A stretch of 64,000 nucleotides of DNA from Neotamlana sedimentorum (GCF_000943565.1 NZ_JTDW01000006.1:1-64000); one strand, 5' to 3'. Positions 8,405-16,820 are shown, counted from the first letter of the stretch. Notes: generated by a model not told the origin, from the letters alone. Numbers and translations: made by a program.

Positions 8405-8938
8405 ATGACAAAGAACATTTACATTTTCTTGCTTACGCTTATGAGTGTACAATTGACTTTTAGTCAACAAACAATTCAATCTTCTGGCTCTAAAGTAAAA
8501 TTTAAAGTTTCCAATATGGCGTTCAATACTGTAGAAGGAACTTTTAATGACTTTACTGGAATGGTTTCGTTTTCCCCAAAGGATTTAAACAATTCTTTTT
8601 TTAATGTCTGCATCTCAGCAAAATCAATAAATACCGAAAACGAAAAAAGGGATAAACATTTACGAAAAGAGGATTTTTTCTATACAGAAAAATATACTAA
8701 CATATGTTTCAAGTCGAGCAAGATAAAAAAAACGACTAATGGATATACAGCATTTGGAGAACTAAACATAAAAGATGTAACTAAAGAAGTTAGCATTCCA
8801 TTTACATTTATCAATAATACTTTTAACGGTTCACTTACTCTTAATAGAAACGACTACAATGTTGGACCTAATAGTGGTTTTATGGTAGGAAAAGAGGTTG
8901 ACGTAGAAATCATATGTATAATTAACCCCATAAAATAA
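8405..8938 (+). CDS. YceI-like periplasmic lipid-binding protein
   Basis: 177 residues with a signal peptide (LTFSQQ). The rest fits the YceI lipocalin-like family: SSGSKVKFKVSNMAFNTVEGTF, FTGMVSFSPKDLNNSFFNVCISAKSI, NTENEKRDKHLRKEDFF, CFKSSKI, GELNIKDVTKEVSIPF, and a C-terminal KEVDVEIICII. Family members are small beta-barrels that carry isoprenoid-type lipids or respond to stress; here only the fold can be inferred. Single-gene cassette between copies 7 and 8. Confidence 0.9.
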   Translation: MTKNIYIFLLTLMSVQLTFSQQTIQSSGSKVKFKVSNMAFNTVEGTFNDFTGMVSFSPKDLNNSFFNVCISAKSINTENEKRDKHLRKEDFFYTEKYTNICFKSSKIKKTTNGYTAFGELNIKDVTKEVSIPFTFINNTFNGSLTLNRNDYNVGPNSGFMVGKEVDVEIICIINPIK

Positions 8939-9232
8939 CTGGGCCTAAACGGCGGATGAAACATAGCTAAAAAGTTCTTAACCGAAAGGCTTTGTATATT
9001 TAGAAAGTTTACCAAATTTTTAATTTGGCGTTTAAAAAGAGAAAATTAAAAACAAAATATAAAAATTTGGACATGGGTTAATCCGAAAAGTTAGTGCTAA
9101 ACAATAAGCACAATTAATTACCTAATATTAAATCACTTAAAAATATCTTACAGAAATATTCTATTCGGTTTTTAATTACTAAATTGGTTACTTAAACCAC
9201 GCAACTATAGGTGTATAAAGACGTTGCGCTAT
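8939..9232 (+). repeat. Array repeat copy 8, split or doubled
   Basis: A left end CTGGGCCTAAACGGCGGATGA (8939-8959) starts right after the stop, but the central TATTCTATTCG (9157-9167), TTACTAAATTGGTTACTTAAACC and right end GTGTATAAAGACGTTGCGC lie about 200 bp further on. Between them is an ORF-free stretch containing CCAAATTtttAATTTGG and CCGAAAAGTTAGTGCTAA; the latter recurs as CCGAAAAGTTAGTGATAA near 12911. This looks like two repeats bracketing an empty or decayed cassette. Confidence 0.6.
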
Positions 9233-9248
9233 TTAACCTAATTAGAAA

Positions 9249-11009
9249 ATGACCGCTAAAAAATTTTTATTTATACTCTTTCTTCTTTTAACCTATCAAT
9301 TCGGTTTCTCGCAAGCAAATAATGTTGAGTCTTATTACATCCCTGCTGTCAATGGAACCAAATTGGCTATGGATGTGTACTTCCCAGAAGATTATAAAAA
9401 TCAAAAACTCCCTGTACTGTTTGAGTTTACCCGTTATTGGAGGGGCAAAGAAGACCCGAAAACAGGTAAGCCAATTCCTTCACTCAAAAAACGAGATAAA
9501 TATTTTCTTGACCATGATTACATCCTTGCAAAAGTTGATGTTAGGGGAACAGGTGCTTCCTACGGTGTTCGTACTGCAGAATATTCGCCTACGGAGGTGA
9601 AAGATGCTTGGTACATTGTTGATTGGGTCGTGAACCAACCGTGGTCTAATGGTAAAGTAGGAGCCTATGGCACTTCATACTCCGGGACAACGGCAGAGCT
9701 TTTATGTGCTACCCAGCACACGGCCATTAAAGCTGTAATACCTGGTTGGTCAGATTTTGACGTTTATGAAAGTCCTTCGCGGCCTTATGGAATGCTTGCA
9801 ACAAGTTTTATAGCGGTATGGAGTCAATATGTTGATTGGCTAGACCAAAATTCAGTTGAGAATCTGGGGGCAAGTGTGAGGCGTGTCGGTAAAGATTTTC
9901 CGATGGATGCAATCAAAGAACATGAAAACAACACAATCGTATTGGAAGCTCTATCTAAAGCACCTTATAAAGATTCCAAATTTGGAGATTTCAAATCCGA
10001 AGAACTCGACCCCTTGCATTGGAAAAAGGAAATTTCGGAATCAAATGTACCCATGCTTGTTCTTACAAGTTGGTTGGATGCCGGCACGGCAGAAGGTACT
10101 TTATTACGATTACAACATTTTGATAATCCGCAGAAAGTTGTCATGATGCCAACTTCTCATGGCGGACGTTCACATGCCAGCCCATTTGTTGTTTCTGACA
10201 GTATCGTTGAACCTATTCCTTCTGTTAATGAACAACTTAGACTACAACTTAACTTCTTTGACCATTACATAAAGGGGATTGACAAAGAAGTTGAAGATTG
10301 GCCAACCATTAAGTACTATAATTTTGGGGAAGAATCATTTAAACAATCTGATATTTGGCCACCTAAAGGGCAAGAAAGAATTAAATATTATTTAGACGCC
10401 AACGAAAAGTTAAATACTTCATCATCAAACGAACCAACAGGAATGGATGAATATCTAGTTGACTTTTCGGTAAGTACTGGCACCAACAATCGATGGACAA
10501 CCCAAATGGGAAAACCCGTTCTTAACCTCAATAATCGCAATGCTGCCGATTCTTTAATGCTAACTTATACAACCACACCTCTTAAGGAGCCGCTTCAAAT
10601 AACAGGAACACCTGTAATTTCACTCAGTCTCTCATCTACTCACAATGAAGGAGCCATTTTGGTGTACTTAGAAGATGTAGACCCAAGTGGAAAAAGCAGA
10701 TATATTACAGAAGGAGGGCTTTTGCTTAAACATCGAAAAATATCTAAGAATGATATGTTTAGTGAATTACCATATCATTCATTTAAGAAATCAGACGCAT
10801 CACCTATGCCAATTGATGAAATTGAAGAAGTTAGCTTTAAGTTACATCCAACATCTATTCTCATCAAGAAAGGACATTCTATAAGAATTGCAATTGCTGG
10901 AGCCGATAAAGACACATTTGACAAAGTTCCAACCCAAGGCACACCAACTTTAAGTATTTACAGGAATAAAACAAACCTATCTTTTTTAGAACTACCAATA
11001 ATAAAATAA
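9249..11009 (+). CDS. CocE/NonD (S15) family hydrolase, secreted
   Basis: 586 residues with a signal peptide (FGFSQA). The alpha/beta-hydrolase domain carries the GxSYxG nucleophile motif as GTSYSG (Ser143), the oxyanion-region text PVLFEFTRYW near residue 55, VDVRGTGASYG, the acid region SWLDAGTAEGTL and the catalytic His in TSHGGRSHAS. The C-terminal ~200 residues form the beta-sandwich (X-Pro dipeptidyl-peptidase C-terminal) domain: ITGTPVISLSLSSTHNEG. Relatives cleave acyl esters or X-Pro peptides; the substrate here is unknown. Single-gene cassette. Confidence 0.92.
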   Translation: MTAKKFLFILFLLLTYQFGFSQANNVESYYIPAVNGTKLAMDVYFPEDYKNQKLPVLFEFTRYWRGKEDPKTGKPIPSLKKRDKYFLDHDYILAKVDVRGTGASYGVRTAEYSPTEVKDAWYIVDWVVNQPWSNGKVGAYGTSYSGTTAELLCATQHTAIKAVIPGWSDFDVYESPSRPYGMLATSFIAVWSQYVDWLDQNSVENLGASVRRVGKDFPMDAIKEHENNTIVLEALSKAPYKDSKFGDFKSEELDPLHWKKEISESNVPMLVLTSWLDAGTAEGTLLRLQHFDNPQKVVMMPTSHGGRSHASPFVVSDSIVEPIPSVNEQLRLQLNFFDHYIKGIDKEVEDWPTIKYYNFGEESFKQSDIWPPKGQERIKYYLDANEKLNTSSSNEPTGMDEYLVDFSVSTGTNNRWTTQMGKPVLNLNNRNAADSLMLTYTTTPLKEPLQITGTPVISLSLSSTHNEGAILVYLEDVDPSGKSRYITEGGLLLKHRKISKNDMFSELPYHSFKKSDASPMPIDEIEEVSFKLHPTSILIKKGHSIRIAIAGADKDTFDKVPTQGTPTLSIYRNKTNLSFLELPIIK

Positions 11010-11112
11010 AACGTATGCCTAAAACTATATTTTTTGGCTAGCCCTTGCCTATTTTGTAAATCCTTGCACATATTCTATTTGTTAAGTTTTTAAATGCTAA
11101 AGGAACACTTAA
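11010..11112 (+). repeat. Array repeat copy 9
   Basis: Directly after the hydrolase stop: AACGTATGCCTAAAACTATA, central TATTCTATTTG (11071-11081), TTAAGTTTTTAAATGCTAAA. It is shorter than the others and lacks a clear right-end core. It is followed by a small broken gene. Confidence 0.55.
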
Positions 11113-11124
11113 AAAATAAATAAT

Positions 11125-11239
11125 ATGAATAAGTCTAAAAAAATATTGGGTTATAGTTATTGGTTTTATACTAATTATATTAGCTTTTATATACTTCTTT
11201 AATCTTGAAGAAGCATTTGGTAAAGCCATAGTCAATTAA
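11125..11239 (+). pseudogene. Small single-helix membrane protein gene, frameshifted
   Basis: ATG at 11125 begins MNKSKKIL. If one G of the GGG at 11148-11150 is removed, the frame continues as VIVIGFILIILAFIYFF then NLEEAFGKAIVN and stops at 11237-11239: a 37-residue basic/hydrophobic/acidic small membrane protein. As it stands, the frame ends after 25 codons. The way the corrected frame restores an uninterrupted helix argues for a real gene with a single-base insertion (or a sequencing error). Family not recognised. Confidence 0.5.
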
Positions 11240-11379
11240 TAAAAAAAACACTTAAATTTATTTTTTTCGAATTAAATACATTTCGTAATTTCAAATAGTG
11301 CGTTTAATTTCACTTAAATGTTTAATGAGAATTTCGTCCAACCATTAGCTTGATTACTTAATAAAAACCAAAAAACATC

Positions 11380-11525
11380 TAACTGACCAATTCTATATTA
11401 AATTAATTGCTAGTTTTATCCTAAGCAATGTTAGTTATCTTGATTACTGGCTCCTGCTTTTTCTTTATAAAATACTAGCACATAAACACTTAACTTATCA
11501 TATACTTAAACATTGGCAACAATGT
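11380..11525 (+). repeat. Array repeat copy 10 (diverged)
   Basis: AACTGACCAATTCTATATTAA, then TTAATTGCTAGTTTTA (compare copies 3 and 4 at the same place), and a right end CATATACTTAAACATTGGCA. The central TTTCTATTCG box is not recognisable. The stretch 11240-11379 before it is AT-rich and shows no gene. Confidence 0.5.
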
Positions 11526-11544
11526 GTAACTCCTAACCATATTA

Positions 11545-12822
11545 ATGAAAAAAACAGTTTACATTTTAATATCAATTTTAATACTTAGTTGTAAAATAAA
11601 CCAAAATAAGATTACATCTAATAATGAACCAAACATATTATTTATAATTGCGGACGATATGGGGAAAGATGCATTAGCTGGATATACAGAAGGCACTATA
11701 AAACCTCATACGCCAATTATAGATTCTATTAGAAAATTAGGTTTAAGCTTTAATAACTTCTGGACATATCCAACGTGTTCGCCAACAAGAGCATCAATGA
11801 TTACAGGTAAATATGGATATCGAACAAATGTAAGATGGGCAAATCAAAAATTGAGTGAAGGTGAAGTTTTATTGCAAAAATACATTCACAATAACACCAA
11901 TAATTCATATGCGACTGCTGTAGTTGGCAAATGGCATATCTCTGGTTATGATACAACTATTAATCCTGAGACATTTGGCATCGACTATTATGCTGGCATA
12001 TTTAAAGGTTCGGTAAAAGATTATTATAATTGGCCTTTATCAGAAAAAGGAAAACAAACAACATCGAAAGAATATACTGCCAAAAAGTTTACAGATTTAG
12101 CGGTCAATTGGATAAAAGAACAAGAAAAACCTTGGTTTATGTGGCTAGCATATAATGCACCACATACGCCTTTTCATATTCCTCCTGCAAAAATGCATAA
12201 TCAAGGCTATTTACCTCCGTACACCGAAAATGTAGATCCAACTCCTTATTTCATGGCATCTATTGAGGCTATGGACTATCAAATTGGAAAACTTCTGAGT
12301 TCCTTGTCAAAAGAAAAAAGAGAAAATACGATTATAATTTTTATGGGAGATAACGGCACAGAACCCATAGTTACCCAAGATCCATATTACAAAAATCAAG
12401 TAAAAAGAAGTTTATATCAAGGCGGTATAAATATGCCATTATTTGTATCTGGCATGGGGGTTGAAAGAAAAGGGATAGATAATAATTTAATTACTTCAAC
12501 AGATATTTTTGCAACCATAGCCGAAATAGCAGGTGTAGAAATTGATGAAATAAATGATAGTAAAAGCTTTAAGTCACTTTTTTATGAAGAGAAGTTAATT
12601 AGAAAATATCAGTATTCTGAAATGAAGAATGAAAAAAATAACGCATGGACCATTAGTAACGGTATCTACAAATTATTAGTGTTTGCTAATGGAAAAGAGG
12701 AAATGTACAACTTAATTAATGATCCCTACGAAAAAAACAACATTCTGAATGCCACTCTAAATACTACTGAAAAAAAATCGAAAGAAGAGTTAGAAACTGA
12801 ATTGCTAAGAATAAGAAATTAA
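11545..12822 (+). CDS. Type I sulfatase (S1 family), lipoprotein
   Basis: 425 residues. Lipoprotein signal with lipobox LILSC (Cys16). The sulfatase body begins NILFIIADDMG (metal-binding Asp pair), followed by the formylglycine motif CSPTR with Cys78 in YPTCSPTRASMITGKYG. Further family landmarks are VGKWHI, PWFMWLAYNAPHTPF, IIFMGDNGTEP and KRSLYQGGINMPLFVS. It hydrolyses a sulfate ester, probably on an algal or host glycan at the cell surface; it needs the anaerobic-type or FGE maturation system, not encoded in the window. Single-gene cassette. Confidence 0.93.
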   Translation: MKKTVYILISILILSCKINQNKITSNNEPNILFIIADDMGKDALAGYTEGTIKPHTPIIDSIRKLGLSFNNFWTYPTCSPTRASMITGKYGYRTNVRWANQKLSEGEVLLQKYIHNNTNNSYATAVVGKWHISGYDTTINPETFGIDYYAGIFKGSVKDYYNWPLSEKGKQTTSKEYTAKKFTDLAVNWIKEQEKPWFMWLAYNAPHTPFHIPPAKMHNQGYLPPYTENVDPTPYFMASIEAMDYQIGKLLSSLSKEKRENTIIIFMGDNGTEPIVTQDPYYKNQVKRSLYQGGINMPLFVSGMGVERKGIDNNLITSTDIFATIAEIAGVEIDEINDSKSFKSLFYEEKLIRKYQYSEMKNEKNNAWTISNGIYKLLVFANGKEEMYNLINDPYEKNNILNATLNTTEKKSKEELETELLRIRN

Positions 12823-12827
12823 TAATA

Positions 12828-12965
12828 ACTATTATCAATAACGTATTAAAAAAATAGCGATTTAATTGCTTAATCAAAAGAAAATAAATAACTTAAGGGT
12901 AAGTTACAACCCGAAAAGTTAGTGATAATAAACCTACTACGACTCATATATAAAACTGTTGACCA
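12828..12965 (+). repeat. Array repeat copy 11 (diverged)
   Basis: Left part ATCAATAACGTATTAAAAAAATAGC, an internal CCGAAAAGTTAGTG that also occurs in copy 8, and right end CATATATAAAACTGTTGACCAC. The central box is missing. It lies wholly between the sulfatase and the HExxH gene. Confidence 0.5.
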
Positions 12966-12979
12966 CAATTAAACGATCT

Positions 12980-13900
12980 ATGAAAAAATCAACTTTAACA
13001 AATCTGATTGCAATTTTACTATGTTGTTTCACACATTACTTACAAGGTCAAGAATCTTGGATTGACACCTCTATTCATAGTGGACTAATAGAGCTGAAAA
13101 CAGATTACACATTTAAGACTTTGGTTTCAAATGATTCAATTAAAACCACAACGGAAACTCTTAATAATCTTAACAGTGCTAAACTGTATTTTGACCAAAT
13201 TTTTCAGACTAATTTAGATTTTGCTGTCCTATTTATAGAAAATAAAAAGTGGAATAAATACGCATATTTTCCACCACCTGGTTTACCTCAAGCTGGAAAA
13301 GGAAATGTAATACTTGGCCTGGATAAATCAATAGTTTCAATTGAAGTGGAAAAAATGATTTCCCAATTACCTGAACAATATTTAGCTATATTAAAATCTG
13401 TTTATGGTGAAAATATAAATTTAGATCAATTTTATCGAGAAATCTTATCAATTCACGAATTAGCTCATCTTTATCATTTTAAAGAAGGAACTAAACCTCA
13501 ACGTAAGTGGTTACAAGAATTATTTGCGACAATGAGTATGTATTCTTTCATAAAAGAAAAAGCAAACCCATCTTACCAGTTCATGAACACGTATCCTGAA
13601 TTCGTAATACAATCTGGAGATAGAATGGCTGAATTTAAAACTCTCAAAGATTTTGAAGAAAAATATGTTCAGAAGCTAACACCTCAAAACTATGAATGGT
13701 TTCAAATGCAACTCTATCGAAACGCAAAGTCAATATTAGATTTCAATAAAACTGACATTTTAATAAAACTTCGAGAGTTTTTAATTCATACAGACTTAAG
13801 TAAAACAAAAGCCCTTACTGACTCGGAATTATTAACTCGATTAGAAAAAGAAGTTGGAAATGAAATAGCCGATATTTTAACCAACTGGAAATATAAATAA
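12980..13900 (+). CDS. Secreted putative zinc metallopeptidase (HExxH)
   Basis: About 306 residues from ATG 12980; a TTG in frame at 12959 lies in the repeat right end and is rejected. The signal peptide ends LQGQ. The zinc motif HELAH is at residues 159-163, with a Glu at residue 180 (RKWLQELFAT) at the spacing expected of a gluzincin third ligand. There is a proline-rich FPPPGLPQAGKG before it. I do not recognise a named family. It is likely periplasmic or secreted; substrate unknown. Single-gene cassette between repeat copies 11 and 12. Confidence 0.75.
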   Translation: MKKSTLTNLIAILLCCFTHYLQGQESWIDTSIHSGLIELKTDYTFKTLVSNDSIKTTTETLNNLNSAKLYFDQIFQTNLDFAVLFIENKKWNKYAYFPPPGLPQAGKGNVILGLDKSIVSIEVEKMISQLPEQYLAILKSVYGENINLDQFYREILSIHELAHLYHFKEGTKPQRKWLQELFATMSMYSFIKEKANPSYQFMNTYPEFVIQSGDRMAEFKTLKDFEEKYVQKLTPQNYEWFQMQLYRNAKSILDFNKTDILIKLREFLIHTDLSKTKALTDSELLTRLEKEVGNEIADILTNWKYK

Positions 13901-14037
13901 CTGTTGCCACCCACTCGCATAAATACTTGTCGGCTCTAGCCTACTTACGTATATTATTGGGAAACTTTCTATTCGCTTTTTATTGACTAAATTAGATACT
14001 TAAACACGCTATAAATAAAACACAACCACGTTGTACT
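13901..14037 (+). repeat. Array repeat copy 12 (well preserved)
   Basis: Starts directly after the stop: CTGTTGCCACCCACTCGCATA (13901-13921), central CTTTCTATTCG (13965-13975), TTGACTAAATTAGATACTTAAAC, right end CACAACCACGTTGTAC (14021-14036). The right end itself is a small palindrome (ACAACcacGTTGT). A good reference copy for the consensus. Confidence 0.8.
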
Positions 14038-14067
14038 ATCTAAAAAACCAAATTAAATGGAAGTAAA

Positions 14068-14829
14068 ATGTTTAGACATCAAGGCAAAAGTAGAACTTTA
14101 AAACACAATCTGCGAATTGCTACGATTTTGTCCTTTGTTGCTGGAATAGTAAATGTAACAGGATTTTTAGAATTTAAGCAACTCACTACAAACGTAACAG
14201 GGCATTTTGCACTTTTTATGAATGATGTTGCTCATTTTGAGTTTTGGAAGGGAACAATATATTTCCTTTTTATTTTTTCTTTTCTCTTTGGTTCTTTTTT
14301 GTCAAGTTTCCTAATCGAAAAATTCAAGGAAAACAGAAAACTTAATGTTTTTGTTTTACCAACAATAATTGAATGTCTTATTTTATTATCAATCACTATT
14401 ATAAGCAATTTTGAAAGAATAAAATACCCTAACACATTTGTTTGTATGCTGCTTTTTGCAATGGGACTTCAAAACTCTTTTGTAACAAAAATTTCAAATG
14501 CTATTGTAAGAACAACTCACCTTACAGGACTTTTTACTGATTTAGGCATTGAGCTATCGCAACTGTTCTTTCCTAAATCTTACCCAAATAGAGAAAAAAT
14601 ACAATCAAAAATAAAACTACAGATTTATATTATTTGCTTCTTCTTTCTTGGAGGAATAATAGGTGGATATCTTTACTCAAAACTTAATTTGAAATTAAAC
14701 ACTCTATTTTTTGGCGTAATAATTTTATTAATAAGCTTATTTTATGATGATTTGAGATATAAATTAATCCGAACGAATAGAAAGTATAAACAAAGAAAAA
14801 AAACTGCACAGAACAATAGTTATGAATGA
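14068..14829 (+). CDS. YoaK/DUF1275 family membrane protein
   Basis: 253 residues with about six hydrophobic helices. It matches DUF1275 (YoaK): SFVAGIVNVTGFLEF, TTNVTGHFALFMNDVA, and MLLFAMGLQNSFVTKISNAIVRTTHLTGLFTDLGIELSQL. The C-terminus is strongly basic (RTNRKYKQRKK), expected on the cytoplasmic side. The transported or sensed compound is unknown. It is the last intact gene of the array. Confidence 0.88.
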   Translation: MFRHQGKSRTLKHNLRIATILSFVAGIVNVTGFLEFKQLTTNVTGHFALFMNDVAHFEFWKGTIYFLFIFSFLFGSFLSSFLIEKFKENRKLNVFVLPTIIECLILLSITIISNFERIKYPNTFVCMLLFAMGLQNSFVTKISNAIVRTTHLTGLFTDLGIELSQLFFPKSYPNREKIQSKIKLQIYIICFFFLGGIIGGYLYSKLNLKLNTLFFGVIILLISLFYDDLRYKLIRTNRKYKQRKKTAQNNSYE

Positions 14830-14830
14830 T

Positions 14831-14924
14831 TGCTGGTACTAGCCCAGTTTCGCAAATCCTCATGAATTTTATATTCAGTCTTTAATTAAACTACCCTATT
14901 ATAATTAACAACAACTTTGTTGGA
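14831..14924 (+). repeat. Array repeat copy 13 (last, shortened)
   Basis: TGCTGGTACTAGCCCAGTTT, then TCGCAAATCCTCATG, central TTTATATTCAG (14868-14878), TTTAATTAAACTA, and right end AACAACAACTTTGTTGG. It is shorter and more diverged than its neighbours and marks the right border of the array. Confidence 0.6.
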
Positions 14925-15098
14925 GAAAATTATAGCGGATTTAATTTTAATTTCGGGCTCGCTTACAACATAACCGAAAAACTTTCAGTATAAGCTCAAT
15001 ATGACTTTATGCAACTTAGAATTGAAAATGAGCTTCCATATGTAAAATTTAATACGAACATAAATATTTTAAAAAGTAGACTTGGACATCGATTATAA
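14919..15098 (+). pseudogene. Remnant of an outer-membrane beta-barrel protein gene
   Basis: One frame of 60 codons ends at 15096-15098 and is broken by a single TAA at 14991-14993. The halves read YSGFNFNFGLAYNITEKLSV and AQYDFMQLRIENELPYVKF, the alternating pattern of C-terminal strands in small outer-membrane barrels, and the last residues GHRL are a plausible barrel end. There is no start codon. It is the 3' tail of a gene cut off at the repeat border, so the array has apparently replaced its upstream part. Confidence 0.5.
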
Positions 15099-15131
15099 AA
15101 AACTATTTTCAATAATTTAGAACAGCAATTA

Positions 15132-15150
15132 AACTAGCTTTAATCTAGTT
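15132..15150. repeat. Small inverted repeat AACTAG/CTAGTT
   Basis: AACTAG (15132-15137) and CTAGTT (15145-15150) flank seven bases, between the barrel remnant and the next gene. There is no T-tract, so it is not a clear terminator. The rest of 15099-15219 holds nothing recognisable. Confidence 0.35.
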
Positions 15151-15219
15151 GAAATCCACAATAATCGATACTTTAGTCGCAAGTGAAATAAATAAGGAGA
15201 TCATTAAATAAAATAGCAA

Positions 15220-15882
15220 ATGAATGTTATAATTACAGGTTCAACAGGAATGGTTGGTCAAGGTGTTTTATTAGAATGTATGGATGATGCATCGGTTGAA
15301 AATATCTTACTAATTAACAGAAACCCAATCAACATTTCCCATCCTAAAATAAAAGAAATAATTCATAAAGATTTTACGAATTTCGGCAATATTCAAAAGG
15401 AAATAAAAAGCTATGATGCTTGTTTTCATTGCATGGGCGTATCATCTGCAGGAATTAATGAGGACACTTATTACAAACTCACCTACACTATTACGGAGGC
15501 TCTGGTAAATGCAAGCTATAACGCAAATTCCAATATGCTTTTTACATATGTGTCTGGTGCAGGAACCGACAGTACAGAACAAGGTAACACAATGTGGGCC
15601 AGAGTAAAAGGAAAAACCGAAAACTTAATTTTAAATAAAGGATTTAAAGATGCTTACGCTTTTAGACCTGGCGCTATTTTACCAGAACGCGGTGTAAAAT
15701 CGAAAACCAAATGGTATAATTTTTTCTATATTATAACTAAACCTATTTTTCCTTTATTAAAAAGAATGAAATCGGTAACAACAACCATAAAAATTGGACG
15801 AGCTATGATAAATTTATACACAAAACCCATTATCTTAAAACACCTAGAAGGCGCAGACATAAATAAAATTGCCAATCCATAA
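15220..15882 (+). CDS. Atypical SDR / NAD(P)-binding epimerase-like protein
   Basis: 220 residues, a single Rossmann domain. The nucleotide-binding motif is near the start (ITGSTGMVGQGVL). The protein continues in the style of the HTATIP2/NmrA-like atypical SDRs: ILLINRNP, HKDFTNF, DACFHCMGVSS, YVSGAGTDS, WARVKGKTENLIL, AYAFRPGAILPERG. The Tyr-X3-Lys catalytic motif of classical SDRs is not seen. Substrate unknown. It lies just outside the array and has no repeat after it. Confidence 0.82.
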   Translation: MNVIITGSTGMVGQGVLLECMDDASVENILLINRNPINISHPKIKEIIHKDFTNFGNIQKEIKSYDACFHCMGVSSAGINEDTYYKLTYTITEALVNASYNANSNMLFTYVSGAGTDSTEQGNTMWARVKGKTENLILNKGFKDAYAFRPGAILPERGVKSKTKWYNFFYIITKPIFPLLKRMKSVTTTIKIGRAMINLYTKPIILKHLEGADINKIANP

Positions 15883-16000
15883 AAGCTTATACAACTCGTT
15901 TAATTCTCATCTTTAAACCCTTAATAACACCTAGGTTTTCTATTTAAAATTTTATTCTATCTTTAAAGAAAATTAAAACCTAAACCTTAAAATTATCCCT

Positions 16001-16792
16001 GTGAAAGTAACTATAATAGGATTTGGAAATATTGGAAAATATCTTGGAAATTGGATTATAAACAGTCCAGATTTCCAATTAAAATATGTTGTAGCAAGAA
16101 AAGATGTTAACGATCCAGAATTTATTTTAAAAGATCGACCAATTGAATTTAGAAAAGAAATTACTTCAGATCTTATTGAAGATTCCGATATTATTATTGA
16201 ATGTGCCAATAAAGATGTCGTTACACAACTTTTAAAATTTGATGAAACTGATGCTGTTGGCAAAAAATTAATAGTAATTAGCACAGGTGGACTTTACCAA
16301 AACAAGGCCATTTTAAGCACTTTAAAACATTGTGAAGTTATATTGCCCGTTGGAGCCATTGCAGGTTTAGACGCTATAAAAGCTGTAAATGATGAAATTA
16401 CAGCTATAAACATTAAAACCACCAAACACCCTAAAAGTTTAGAAGGCGCACCATTTTTCGATAGTTCGGATATTGATTTATCAACAATTAAATCGGCCGA
16501 AACTATTTGGAAAGGTAAAGTTGATGAAGCCTTAAGCATGTTTCCAAAAAACATAAATGTTGCAGCAAGTATTTATTTTGCATCAAAATGTGAAGATTTA
16601 ATCATAAATATTGTGGCCGACCCAAATGCAACCAGCAACATGCACGAAATTACTTGTGAGGGAGATTTTGGAAAAATATACACCCGTACAGAAAACAAAC
16701 CAAGCCCTAGCAATCCTAAAACCAGTTTTTTAGCTGTAAAAAGTGTTGTTAGTATTCTGCGGAATTTAAACTCTAAAGTTAAGATTAACTAA
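16001..16792 (+). CDS. nadX: L-aspartate dehydrogenase (NadX-like, DUF108)
   Basis: 263 residues from a GTG start. The N-terminal NAD-binding domain has IGFGNIGKYLG and ends IIIECANKDVV; the C-terminal DUF108 domain contains ISTGGLYQ, LPVGAIAGLDAI, KTTKHPKSLEGAPFF, NVAASIYFASK and IVADPNATSNMHEI. Relatives oxidise L-aspartate to iminoaspartate, the first step of one NAD biosynthesis route, or act in aspartate breakdown. No nadA or nadC is nearby. An intrinsic terminator follows. Confidence 0.85.
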   Translation: MKVTIIGFGNIGKYLGNWIINSPDFQLKYVVARKDVNDPEFILKDRPIEFRKEITSDLIEDSDIIIECANKDVVTQLLKFDETDAVGKKLIVISTGGLYQNKAILSTLKHCEVILPVGAIAGLDAIKAVNDEITAINIKTTKHPKSLEGAPFFDSSDIDLSTIKSAETIWKGKVDEALSMFPKNINVAASIYFASKCEDLIINIVADPNATSNMHEITCEGDFGKIYTRTENKPSPSNPKTSFLAVKSVVSILRNLNSKVKIN

Positions 16793-16820
16793 ATTCTGGT
16801 TTTAAATTCAGTATAATTTA

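Noticed and set aside
12959-12979. TTG start for the HELAH protein
   Set aside because: It lies in the right end of repeat copy 11; ATG 12980 gives the signal peptide.
1140-15098. A canonical integron with integrase
   Set aside because: No tyrosine recombinase gene or attI is present in the window and the core does not fit GTTRRRY, so only a cassette-like array is claimed.
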